From: BRH-c54 sp036567945
GTDB taxonomy: Bacteria; Bacteroidota; Bacteroidia; Flavobacteriales_E; Vicingaceae
Assembly (NCBI GenBank): GCA_036567945.1
Contig: DATCTM010000105.1
Location: forward strand, 57,782-121,781
Direction: 5' to 3'
DNA: 64,000 nucleotides
Shown: piece after piece, positions 44,489 through 53,297 of the stretch
How the letters are laid out: every line of letters begins with the position of its first letter
How positions within the stretch are numbered: position 1 is the stretch's first letter
Notes under the pieces: model-generated
The model's database searches: none
What the model was told of the DNA's origin: nothing
Seen by the model: the letters and a program-made list of their open reading frames with translations, nothing else
Made by a program: the position numbers and the translations under genes

Positions 44489-45742
44489 ATGTTGTATTAC
44501 TTATTTAACTATCTAAACAAATTTGATTTTCCAGGTGCTGGAGTATTTGAATATATTTCTTTTAGAGCTGCTATGGCAGTTATTGTTTCCTTGGTTATTT
44601 CAATGATATTCGGAAAAAAAATTATTCAAAGACTACAGTTGTTGCAAGTAGGGGAAATTGTTAGAGATTTAGGGTTAGAAGGGCAAATGAAAAAACAAGG
44701 AACGCCAACTATGGGAGGGCTAATTATATTGGCATCCATCTTAATTCCTACCTTACTTTTTGCCAAATTAGATAACATATACATCATTTTGATGTTGGTT
44801 TCAACTGTTTTATTAGGATTGATAGGTTTTATAGATGATTACATTAAAGTATTTAAGAAAAATAAAGCAGGTTTAGCAGGAAAGTTTAAGGTAATGGGAC
44901 AAGTAGGTGTTGGGATTATTGTAGGTACTATTCTTTATTTTAATGAAGATGTAGTGGTAAAACAAAAAGTAATGGACGTTAATGCTCCTGCACATATCAG
45001 TTATGAAATTCAAAATGATGTAGAGACTAAAGTTGTTGAAAATTACACTTGGAAAGAAGTAAAATCAACCTTAACAACCATTCCGTTTTTTAAAAATAAT
45101 GAGTTCGACTACGCATCACTAACGAAGTGGGCAGGAAAACATTCATACTTACTAGGTGGGATATTGTTTGTGTTAATAGTTATTGTAATTATCACCGCTG
45201 TTTCCAATGGGGCAAATATGACTGATGGTCTAGATGGTCTCGCCACAGGAACCTCTGCAATTATAGGAGTTACCCTTGCTATTTTCGCTTATGTATCCGG
45301 TAATACTGTTTTTGCTGAATATCTAAATATTATGTACATCCCTGAATCAGGTGAGTTGGTAATATTTATTGCTGCATTTGTTGGAGCTTGTGTTGGGTTT
45401 CTATGGTATAATTCATATCCTGCGCAGGTTTTTATGGGAGATACAGGTAGCTTGGCATTAGGTGGGATTATAGCGGTATTTTCTTTAGCGGTAAGAAAAG
45501 AATTACTTATCCCATTGTTGTGTGGTGTATTCCTTATCGAAAACCTATCAGTAATGATACAAGTGGGCTACTTTAAATATACAAAAAAGAGATACGGAGA
45601 AGGTAGAAGAGTGTTTTTAATGGCACCACTTCATCATCACTTTCAAAAGAAAAACATGCACGAGGCGAAAATTGTCGCCAGGTTCTGGATTATAGGAATT
45701 ATGCTGGCACTATTAACTTTTGTGACACTTAAACTGAGGTAA
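44489..45742 (+). CDS. mraY: Phospho-MurNAc-pentapeptide transferase MraY
   Basis: 417 residues, about 50 longer than E. coli MraY because of an extra loop (around residues 150-205, VVKQKVMDVNAPAHISYEIQ), as in other Bacteroidota. Catalytic-site motifs: GFIDDYIKV, NGANMTDGLDGLATG, GDTGSLALGG and PLHHHFQKKNMHE. It transfers phospho-MurNAc-pentapeptide to undecaprenyl phosphate, giving lipid I, in the inner membrane with ten TM helices. 11 bp from the longest murD frame, 14 from its likely ATG. Confidence 0.96.
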   Translation: MLYYLFNYLNKFDFPGAGVFEYISFRAAMAVIVSLVISMIFGKKIIQRLQLLQVGEIVRDLGLEGQMKKQGTPTMGGLIILASILIPTLLFAKLDNIYIILMLVSTVLLGLIGFIDDYIKVFKKNKAGLAGKFKVMGQVGVGIIVGTILYFNEDVVVKQKVMDVNAPAHISYEIQNDVETKVVENYTWKEVKSTLTTIPFFKNNEFDYASLTKWAGKHSYLLGGILFVLIVIVIITAVSNGANMTDGLDGLATGTSAIIGVTLAIFAYVSGNTVFAEYLNIMYIPESGELVIFIAAFVGACVGFLWYNSYPAQVFMGDTGSLALGGIIAVFSLAVRKELLIPLLCGVFLIENLSVMIQVGYFKYTKKRYGEGRRVFLMAPLHHHFQKKNMHEAKIVARFWIIGIMLALLTFVTLKLR

Positions 45743-45756
45743 AATTAATTGTATTG

Positions 45757-47139
45757 ATGGTTAATAAAGAGCAATATATTACTCATAAAACTCACGGAAC
45801 CTCCTCTAAACCATTAGTTGTTTTAGGTGCAGGAGAAAGTGGTGTTGGAACGGCTTTGTTAGCTAAAAAGCAAGGGTTTCAGGTTTTTTTGTCGGATAAT
45901 GGAAAAATACAAGATAAATATAAAGAGGTTCTTAAAAATATTGAAGTTGAATGGGAAGAAAATCAACATACCGAAAGTAAAATTTTTGAAGCTGTAGAAG
46001 TAATTAAGAGTCCGGGAATTCCTGATAATGTGCCTTTAGTTGTGAAATTAAGGCAACAAGGGATTAATGTTATTTCGGAAATTGAATTTGCAGGAAGATA
46101 TACCAGTGCTACAATAGTTGGAATTACGGGAAGCAATGGAAAAACGACAACTGCCAGCTTAACTTATCATATGCTGAAAAAAGCAGGGTTAAATGTGGGT
46201 TTGGCGGGAAATATCGGGGAAAGTTTTGCCAAGCAAGTGGCTCAAGATGATAAGGATGTTTATGTGTTGGAATTAAGCAGTTTTCAGCTAGACGGAATGT
46301 TTGATTTTAAAGTAGATGTAGCGGTTTTATTAAACATTACTCCTGATCATTTAGACAGGTATGATTATCAACTGGAAAATTATGCAGCTTCTAAATTTAG
46401 AATTACGCAAAACCAAGATGAAGATAGCCATTTTATTTACTGTTATGATGATGAATTGATTCAACAACAATTAAAAAAAAAACAACTAAAAGCCCAACTA
46501 CATCCTTTCAGTATTATAAAAGAAATGGAAAATGGAGCTTATATAAAAGATGAAAAATTAATAATAAACATAAATCAAAAACAACAAACTATGACACTAC
46601 AAGCGTTAGCACTACAAGGAAAACACAATCTTTACAACTCAATGGCTTCGGGCATTGCAGGAAGAGTGTTGGAATTAAAAAAAGAAATTATTAGAGAAAG
46701 TCTTTCAGATTTTCAAACCATAGAACACAGGTTAGAGCCAGTATTAACGGTTCATGGAATTGCATTTGTAAATGATTCAAAAGCTACTAATGTAAATGCT
46801 ACTTGGTATGCTTTAGAGAGCTTTCAAGAAAATGTAATTTGGATTGTTGGTGGTGTTGATAAAGGCAATGATTATGAAATGCTTAAAGACTTAGTGAAAG
46901 AAAAAGTAAAAGCAATTATCTGTTTGGGAGTTAACAACGAAAAAATTCATGAAGCTTTTGGAGATGTTATTCCAACTATTGTTGATACAGCTTCTGCTAA
47001 AGATGCGGTAGATATGGCTTATAGATTAGGAACTAAAGGAGATACTGTTTTACTTTCTCCGGCCTGTGCAAGTTTCGATTTGTTTGAAAACTATGAAGAT
47101 AGAGGAAGACAATTTAAAGCTGCTGTAAAAGGATTGTAA
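45757..47139 (+). CDS. murD: UDP-MurNAc-L-alanine:D-glutamate ligase MurD
   Basis: 460 residues from ATG 45757 (MVNKEQYITH); an adjacent TTG at 45754 is less likely. N-terminal UMA-binding Rossmann domain (VVLGAGESGVGTALLAKKQG), ATP site GITGSNGKTTTASLTYHML, then PDHLDRYD, VEHRLEPV-type segment EHRLEPVLTVHGIAFVNDSK and C-terminal domain (LLSPACASFDLFENYEDRG). It adds D-glutamate to UDP-MurNAc-L-Ala. Cytosolic. The small gene that follows resembles this C-terminal domain. Confidence 0.96.
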   Translation: MVNKEQYITHKTHGTSSKPLVVLGAGESGVGTALLAKKQGFQVFLSDNGKIQDKYKEVLKNIEVEWEENQHTESKIFEAVEVIKSPGIPDNVPLVVKLRQQGINVISEIEFAGRYTSATIVGITGSNGKTTTASLTYHMLKKAGLNVGLAGNIGESFAKQVAQDDKDVYVLELSSFQLDGMFDFKVDVAVLLNITPDHLDRYDYQLENYAASKFRITQNQDEDSHFIYCYDDELIQQQLKKKQLKAQLHPFSIIKEMENGAYIKDEKLIININQKQQTMTLQALALQGKHNLYNSMASGIAGRVLELKKEIIRESLSDFQTIEHRLEPVLTVHGIAFVNDSKATNVNATWYALESFQENVIWIVGGVDKGNDYEMLKDLVKEKVKAIICLGVNNEKIHEAFGDVIPTIVDTASAKDAVDMAYRLGTKGDTVLLSPACASFDLFENYEDRGRQFKAAVKGL

Positions 47140-47153
47140 AAACTTACATTATC

Positions 47154-47513
47154 ATGCAAAACTTAATACAAATAGGTAATCAAACATTTTATCATGCGCC
47201 ATCTAGTGGAGTAGGAAACTTATCTATTGACTTAGATAAAGCAGCCATTATTGTTGCTCAAGATAAGCTTTTAACTAATATCAATTGGATAAAAAATCAA
47301 TTGAAAAATAAAGTAGTAAATGTAATGGTGGTTGGAGAGCATTTAAATGATTTTGTTCCTGAAATTCAGGAAAGGAATGTGCTTTTATTTGCTGTGAATA
47401 GTTTTTCAGAAGGAGTTCAGTTGGCAGTAAAAAGCCATAGGATAATAGATAATGTAATTTGTTTTTGCGATGATAAATCATTGATGGATTTTTCAAATAT
47501 CAGCGAAGAATAA
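47154..47513 (+). CDS. Small protein resembling an isolated Mur-ligase C-terminal domain
   Basis: 119 residues lying between murD and ftsW, with 14 bp before and 9 bp after, so it is translated in the dcw operon. Its NVMVVGEHLNDFVPEIQERN then FSEGVQLAVKSHRIIDNVIC order follows the MurD C-terminal segment ICLGVNNEKIHEAFGDVIP then SAKDAVDMAYRLGTKGDTVL, and both end near DF/LFxN. The catalytic residues of MurD are elsewhere, so this is not an active ligase. It could be a regulator or scaffold of the cluster, or only a lineage-specific addition. Similarity judged by eye. Confidence 0.6.
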   Translation: MQNLIQIGNQTFYHAPSSGVGNLSIDLDKAAIIVAQDKLLTNINWIKNQLKNKVVNVMVVGEHLNDFVPEIQERNVLLFAVNSFSEGVQLAVKSHRIIDNVICFCDDKSLMDFSNISEE

Positions 47514-47522
47514 ACAAAATAA

Positions 47523-48659
47523 ATGAACATAGTAGATAAATATATTAAAGGAGATAAGGTAATATGGCTGGTAGTGCTGCTATTATCTATCTTATCTATT
47601 TTAGCTGTCTATAGTTCTATAGTAACCCTTGCCTACAAATATAAAGATGGTGATACTTTTTATTATCTTTTTAAGCATGTAGTGATTTTAGTTATAGGTA
47701 TTGTGTTAATGGTGTTGGCTCATCAAATTCATTTTAAATACTATTCTCGGTTGTCGCAAATAGCATTAATTTTATCTATTCCCTTGTTGTTGTTGACATT
47801 AATAACTGGAGCAAACATTAATGAAGCCAGTAGGTGGTTAGTTATTCCTGTTATTAATCAAACTTTCCAAACATCAGATTTAGCTAAATTGGCTTTAATC
47901 ATGTATTTGGCTCGTTTTCTTTATAAAAATCAGGACTCTGTAAAAACATCTACCAAGTCGTTTTATAAAGTAATGTTTCCTGTGTTGGCGGTATGCGGCT
48001 TAATATTGCCTGCCAACTTTTCTACAGCAGCAATGCTTTTTGTTACTAGTTTAATAGTAATGTTTGTTGGAGGAGTTAACATAAAATATATTTTTTCATT
48101 GGTAGGAATTGGTGTTGCGTTATTAGTGATAATGTTAGCAGTAGCCAAATTTCAACCCGATTTGTTGCCAAGAGCAGACACTTGGGTAAAGAGGATTGAA
48201 TCTTTTTCTTCTGGTTCTGCCGAAGGAAATTATCAAGCTGATCAAGCAAAAATTGCTATTGCTACCGGCTGGCCACCAAAAGGCCCGGGTGGAAGTACTC
48301 AACGTAATTTTTTACCCCATCCTTATTCAGATTTTATTTATGCGATAATTTTAGAAGAATATAGTTTAATAGGAGGAGTGGGGGTTATCCTACTTTATCT
48401 GATTTTACTTTTTCGGGGAATAAAAATTGCTCAAAAAGCAGAAACAAGTTTTGGTTCTTTACTCGCAATAGGTTTGTCGTTTAGTTTGGTTTTTCAGGCA
48501 ATGATAAATATGGCGGTTGCTGTAAATCTTTTTCCCGTAACAGGACAACCATTGCCCTTGGTAAGTATGGGGGGTACTTCTATATGGTTTACATGTTTGG
48601 CAATAGGAATTATATTAAGTGTTAGTAAAAGAACAGAAGAGTTAACGATAAAAAATTAA
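47523..48659 (+). CDS. ftsW: Peptidoglycan glycosyltransferase FtsW (SEDS family)
   Basis: 378 residues, about ten TM helices. SEDS signatures: INEASRWLVIPVINQTFQTS, WVKRIESFSSGSAEGNYQAD, and FLPHPYSDFIYAIILEEYSL, then PLVSMGGTSIWFTCLAIGI. It polymerises lipid II at the septum together with FtsI. Normal for the dcw order in Bacteroidota (after murD and before murG). ATG 47523, 9 bp after the small upstream gene. Confidence 0.95.
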   Translation: MNIVDKYIKGDKVIWLVVLLLSILSILAVYSSIVTLAYKYKDGDTFYYLFKHVVILVIGIVLMVLAHQIHFKYYSRLSQIALILSIPLLLLTLITGANINEASRWLVIPVINQTFQTSDLAKLALIMYLARFLYKNQDSVKTSTKSFYKVMFPVLAVCGLILPANFSTAAMLFVTSLIVMFVGGVNIKYIFSLVGIGVALLVIMLAVAKFQPDLLPRADTWVKRIESFSSGSAEGNYQADQAKIAIATGWPPKGPGGSTQRNFLPHPYSDFIYAIILEEYSLIGGVGVILLYLILLFRGIKIAQKAETSFGSLLAIGLSFSLVFQAMINMAVAVNLFPVTGQPLPLVSMGGTSIWFTCLAIGIILSVSKRTEELTIKN

Positions 48660-48682
48660 CAATTTAAAGCAAACAATAATAC

Positions 48683-49783
48683 ATGAAAACATATAAAATT
48701 ATAATTAGTGGAGGAGGAACGGGAGGTCATATCTTTCCGGCTATTGCTATAGCTAATGCTATAAAAAGTAAGTTCCCTCACACCGAAATTTTATTTGTTG
48801 GAGCTGAAGGCAAAATGGAAATGGAAAAAGTTCCTGCTGCAGGTTATGAAATTATTGGTTTGCCAATTATGGGGTTACAACGTAGGCTTACCCTTCAGAA
48901 TTTAAAATTCCCAATTATGTTGCTTAAAAGCATGATGAAAGCTAAAAGTATCATCAAAGAGTTTAAACCTGATGTGGTGGTTGGTGTTGGAGGTTATGCT
49001 AGTGGTCCATTATTAAAAGCAGCTACCAAAATGGGGATTCCTGCATTAATTCAAGAGCAAAATTCCTATCCCGGAATTACTAATAAATTATTGGCAACTA
49101 AGGTGCAAAAAATTTGTGTAGCCTATCCGCAAATGGATAGATTTTTTCCTAAAGAAAAAATTATTGTGACGGGTAATCCTGTTCGTCAGGATATTAAAAA
49201 CCTAAGTGCCAAAAGAGAAAGGGGAATAGAGTTTTTTGGTTTGGATAAAGATAAAAAAACAGTGTTAGTAATTGGCGGAAGTTTAGGAGCAAGAACCATT
49301 AACGAAAGTATAGAAAGCGGATTGGAAAAATTTGCTCAAAAAAATATTCAGTTGGTTTGGCAAACAGGAAAATGGTATGCCGATAAAGCTGCTTTGGCGG
49401 TTCAATCTTTTGAAAATAACGGAATAAAAACCATGGCATTTATTTCTAAAATGGATTATGCGTATGCTGTGGCGGATGTTGTAATTTCTAGAGCAGGAGC
49501 AAGTTCTATTTCAGAATTGTGTATTGCAGCAAAAGCAACTGTTTTTGTTCCATCACCAAATGTAGCCGAAGATCATCAAACTAAAAATGCAATGGCGTTG
49601 GTAAATCAAAATGCCGCTATTTTGGTTAAAGATGTTGAAGCTAAGGAAAAACTGGTAGAACAAACATTGGCATTGGTAAAAGATGAAATGCAAAAAGAAA
49701 AATTAAGTGTAAATATTGCCAAAATGGCTTTTAATGATTCAGCTGAAATTATTGCTGATGAAGTAATGAAATTGATTAAATAG
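48683..49783 (+). CDS. murG: UDP-GlcNAc:lipid I N-acetylglucosaminyltransferase MurG
   Basis: 366 residues. GT-B fold with lipid-I site GGGTGGHIFPAIAIANAIK, donor region ALIQEQNSYPGITNKLLA, GGSLGARTINESI, VISRAGASSISELCIA and PSPNVAEDHQTKNAMALV. It adds GlcNAc to lipid I, giving lipid II, on the inner face of the membrane. Four bases separate it from murC. Confidence 0.96.
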   Translation: MKTYKIIISGGGTGGHIFPAIAIANAIKSKFPHTEILFVGAEGKMEMEKVPAAGYEIIGLPIMGLQRRLTLQNLKFPIMLLKSMMKAKSIIKEFKPDVVVGVGGYASGPLLKAATKMGIPALIQEQNSYPGITNKLLATKVQKICVAYPQMDRFFPKEKIIVTGNPVRQDIKNLSAKRERGIEFFGLDKDKKTVLVIGGSLGARTINESIESGLEKFAQKNIQLVWQTGKWYADKAALAVQSFENNGIKTMAFISKMDYAYAVADVVISRAGASSISELCIAAKATVFVPSPNVAEDHQTKNAMALVNQNAAILVKDVEAKEKLVEQTLALVKDEMQKEKLSVNIAKMAFNDSAEIIADEVMKLIK

Positions 49784-49786
49784 TAA

Positions 49787-51178
49787 ATGAACATAAATAC
49801 TATCCATACGGTTTACTTTTTAGGTGTTGGAGGCATTGGTATGAGCGCTTTAGCGAGGTATTTCCTAATTAAAGGATGCAAAGTGTATGGGTATGATAAA
49901 ACAAAAACCAGCCTTACAGAAGAATTGGAAGCAGAAGGAATTATAATTCATTATGATGAAAATGTAGCTTTAATTCCTGATGACGTTAAAAACAATGAAG
50001 AAGGAATTTTAGTAGTTTATACACCTGCTATCCCTAAAAATAATAAAGAATTGATTAGTTTACAGCAATTTGGAATTAAATTATATAAACGTTCAGAAGT
50101 GTTGGGTTTAATTTCTCAAGAATATTTTACCATTGCTGTTGCCGGAACACACGGAAAAACTACTACATCCTCTATGATAGCTCATGTGTTGAATGAATGT
50201 GGAGTAAAATGCAATGCTTTTTTAGGTGGAATTAGTTTGAACTTTAACTCTAATTTGTTACTCAATGAAGATGCTAAAATTGTTGTTGTTGAAGCCGATG
50301 AGTTCGACAGGTCTTTCCTTACCTTAACGCCTAATATTGCTATTGTAACTTCTTTAGATGCTGATCATTTAGATATCTATGAAAATAAAAATGAGATGCA
50401 TAATGCTTACAAAGCTTTTGTAGAAAAGATAAATCCCACAGGAACCTTAATAACTAAACAAGCTTATCTGACTATTCTACAATCCAACAATAAACTAAAT
50501 ACACTTACTTACTCCATAGAAAGAAAGGCTGATTATGCTTTGAAAAGCAAAAAAGTAGAAGACGGTAATTTTTTAATTGAGGTAGAAACACCAACTGACG
50601 TGCTTCAAAATATGGTGATTGGCTTACCCGGAATTCATAACATAGAAAATGGATTGGCAGCATTTGTTGTGGCAGATTTATTAAAGATAAATAGAGAAAG
50701 AATTAAAACCGCATTAAAATCTTATAAAGGAGTAAAACGCAGGTTTGAATTTCATATAAAAACCAACGACCTTGTTTATATAGATGATTATGCACATCAT
50801 CCAACAGAATTAACTTTTGCTATTTCATCTATTAAAGAATTGTATCCTAACAAAAAAATTACAGGTGTTTTTCAGCCCCACTTGTACAGTAGAACAAGAG
50901 ATTTTGCTGATGAATTTGCTGAAAGTTTGTCTTTATTAGATGAGTTGATTTTACTTGATATTTACCCTGCAAGAGAGCTGCCAATAGAAGGTGTTAGCTC
51001 TGCAATGTTATTAGAAAAAGTAACCATTCAACATAAAAAACTATTACAAAAAGAAGAAGTGCTAAGTTATTTTAAAGCGAATCAGCCTGAAGTATTGGTT
51101 ACGCTTGGGGCGGGAGATATAGATACGCTGGTACAGCCATTAAAAACAATACTTAATGCAAAAACAGTAAATTATTAA
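49787..51178 (+). CDS. murC: UDP-MurNAc:L-alanine ligase MurC
   Basis: 463 residues. N-terminal UDP-MurNAc site (VYFLGVGGIGMSALARYFL), ATP site VAGTHGKTTTSSMIAHVL, VVEADEFDRSFL, DADHLDIYE, and C-terminal DDYAHHPTELTFAISSIKEL plus VFQPHLYSRTRDF, all diagnostic. It adds L-alanine, the first stem-peptide residue. Cytosolic. Its stop codon shares one base with the ftsQ start. Confidence 0.96.
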   Translation: MNINTIHTVYFLGVGGIGMSALARYFLIKGCKVYGYDKTKTSLTEELEAEGIIIHYDENVALIPDDVKNNEEGILVVYTPAIPKNNKELISLQQFGIKLYKRSEVLGLISQEYFTIAVAGTHGKTTTSSMIAHVLNECGVKCNAFLGGISLNFNSNLLLNEDAKIVVVEADEFDRSFLTLTPNIAIVTSLDADHLDIYENKNEMHNAYKAFVEKINPTGTLITKQAYLTILQSNNKLNTLTYSIERKADYALKSKKVEDGNFLIEVETPTDVLQNMVIGLPGIHNIENGLAAFVVADLLKINRERIKTALKSYKGVKRRFEFHIKTNDLVYIDDYAHHPTELTFAISSIKELYPNKKITGVFQPHLYSRTRDFADEFAESLSLLDELILLDIYPARELPIEGVSSAMLLEKVTIQHKKLLQKEEVLSYFKANQPEVLVTLGAGDIDTLVQPLKTILNAKTVNY

Positions 51179-51966
51179 TGAAGCAAATAATAAATATATC
51201 ATTATGGATAATTGCATTGGTGCTAATCGTTGTAGGATTAAGTTTTGCTAATAAAAATAAGTTGTATATGCAGCTTTCTAAGCCTGTTATAGATATAGAT
51301 TATAATTCTGAAAATAGATTTATTGACGAGACAGATGTATTAAAAGAAATCATTCATAATCCGCAGGATACCAGTAAATATTTATATGCCTTTGATGTAA
51401 CAACAATTGAAGAACGTTTAAAAAATAATTTTGCTATAAAAGATGCTCAAGTATATAAAACAGTAGATGGTAAAATTGTAGCATGGGTAAAACAAAATAG
51501 ACCAATTGCAAGGGTAATAAACCATAAAAATGAAAGTTTTTATATGGATGAAGATGGATATTTAATGTCGCTTTCAGAAAAATACACAGCTCGTTTGTTG
51601 GTCATTAATGGCAATGTTAAATCTTCTTATAATCAATATTATAAGAAAAATTTAAGTCAATTAGATGATAGCTTGGCAACTAAAACCATTATTGATGAAC
51701 TATACCAATTGGCTCAACTTATTGATAACTCTGAGTTTTGGAAAGCACAAATTGAACAAGTGTATGTTAATAAAGAATTGGAGATTGAACTGATACCAAA
51801 AGTAGGAAATCATATAATTGTATTGGGAAAACCTGAACATATGGAAGCTAAACTTAATAAGTTATATTATTTCTACAGAGAAGGTTTGAGTAAAACCGGT
51901 TGGAATGAATATTCAGAAATTAACTTAAGTTTTAATAACCAAATCGTTTGTAAAAAAAATTATTAG
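51178..51966 (+). CDS. ftsQ: Cell division protein FtsQ/DivIB
   Basis: 262 residues. One N-terminal TM helix (ISLWIIALVLIVVGLSFANK), then a POTRA-like region (NRFIDETDVLKEIIHNPQDT to AQVYKTVDGKIVAWVKQNRP) and a beta domain ending the protein. It links FtsL and FtsB to the division machinery. Sequence conservation is low, so the call rests on topology, the KDAQVYK-V-QNRPIARV pattern and its place between murC and ftsA. Confidence 0.9.
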   Translation: MKQIINISLWIIALVLIVVGLSFANKNKLYMQLSKPVIDIDYNSENRFIDETDVLKEIIHNPQDTSKYLYAFDVTTIEERLKNNFAIKDAQVYKTVDGKIVAWVKQNRPIARVINHKNESFYMDEDGYLMSLSEKYTARLLVINGNVKSSYNQYYKKNLSQLDDSLATKTIIDELYQLAQLIDNSEFWKAQIEQVYVNKELEIELIPKVGNHIIVLGKPEHMEAKLNKLYYFYREGLSKTGWNEYSEINLSFNNQIVCKKNY

Positions 51967-51970
51967 TAAC

Positions 51971-53245
51971 ATGGAGGAAGAAAAATCAGAAATTATTGTT
52001 GGTTTAGATATCGGAACAACCAAAATTGTAGCCATAGTTGGAAGGAAAAATGAACACGGTAAAATTGAAATACTTGGAATGGGTAAATCTGATTCTATTG
52101 GTGTTTCTAGAGGAATGGTTTCTAATATCGATAAAACAGTTGAATCAATTAGATTAGCAGTAGAACAAGCTGAATTAAAATCTGGTGTTGACATTAAAGT
52201 AGTTAATGTTGGTATTGCCGGTCAGCACATAAAAAGTTTACAACACAGAGGGATTAAAGTTAGACATAGTGTTGAAGATGAAATTAGCCAATTAGATATC
52301 AATTCTTTAATTGATGATATGTATAAATTGGTAATGTTGCCGGGAGAGGAAATTATTCATGTTCTTCCTCAGGAATACATTGTTGATAACGAGCAAGGTA
52401 TTAAAGATCCGATTGGAATGGCAGGAGTGAGATTAGAAGCAAACTTCCATATTATTACAGGATTAGTTGGAGCAATTAAAAATATACATAAATGCGTTCA
52501 TAAAGCTAACTTAAATGTTGATGATTTAATTTTAGAGCCATTAGCATCATCCGAAGCAGTGTTAAGTGCCGAAGAAAAAGAAGCAGGGGTGGCGTTGGTA
52601 GATATAGGTGGTGGAACTACTGATATTGCTATCTTTCAAGATGGCATCATCAGACATACAGCAGTTATTCCTTTTGGAGGAAATATAGTTACTGAAGATA
52701 TTAAAGAAGGATGCAGCATAATTAAAGATCATGCAGAAAAACTGAAGATTAAATTTGGTTCTGCTTTAGCTAGTGAAAGTAATGATAAAGTAAAAGTTTC
52801 TATTCCTGGATTAAGAGGAAGGCCTGCCAAAGAGATTTATATTAAGACCTTGGCAAATATTATTCAGGCTAGAATGGAAGAAATTATTGAACATATCCAT
52901 TATGAAATTAAAAATTCTGGATACGAGAATAAACTTATCTGCGGAATAGTGGTTACGGGTGGAGGTTCTCAGTTAAAACATATTACACAATTAATGGAGT
53001 ATGTTACAGGAATGGATACAAGAATTGGTTATCCTAATGAACATTTAGCACCAAATAATGCCAATGAAATTACTAGCCCTATGTATGCAACAAGTGTAGG
53101 GCTTGTTATTAAAGGATTTGAAGCGATTAATAAAAATAAAGATACCAGAGATGAAATTGTTGGACATTCTGACAATAAGAAGAGTGGATTTTTTGATAGA
53201 TTGCTTCATGCAGGACACAAGTTTTTAGAAGATAGCGAAAAATAA
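51971..53245 (+). CDS. ftsA: Cell division protein FtsA
   Basis: 424 residues. Actin-like motifs: VGLDIGTTKIVAIVG, ALVDIGGGTTDIAIFQDG and CGIVVTGGGSQLKH; the 1C subdomain sits near residues 80-165. The C-terminus (SGFFDRLLHAGHKFLEDSEK) is the amphipathic membrane-targeting helix. It tethers FtsZ filaments to the membrane. Upstream of ftsZ by 52 bp, downstream of ftsQ by 4 bp. Confidence 0.96.
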   Translation: MEEEKSEIIVGLDIGTTKIVAIVGRKNEHGKIEILGMGKSDSIGVSRGMVSNIDKTVESIRLAVEQAELKSGVDIKVVNVGIAGQHIKSLQHRGIKVRHSVEDEISQLDINSLIDDMYKLVMLPGEEIIHVLPQEYIVDNEQGIKDPIGMAGVRLEANFHIITGLVGAIKNIHKCVHKANLNVDDLILEPLASSEAVLSAEEKEAGVALVDIGGGTTDIAIFQDGIIRHTAVIPFGGNIVTEDIKEGCSIIKDHAEKLKIKFGSALASESNDKVKVSIPGLRGRPAKEIYIKTLANIIQARMEEIIEHIHYEIKNSGYENKLICGIVVTGGGSQLKHITQLMEYVTGMDTRIGYPNEHLAPNNANEITSPMYATSVGLVIKGFEAINKNKDTRDEIVGHSDNKKSGFFDRLLHAGHKFLEDSEK

Positions 53246-53297
53246 GATTTAAGATAAAGGAATAACATTAAGAATAATAAACTAAAACCCAAATATT

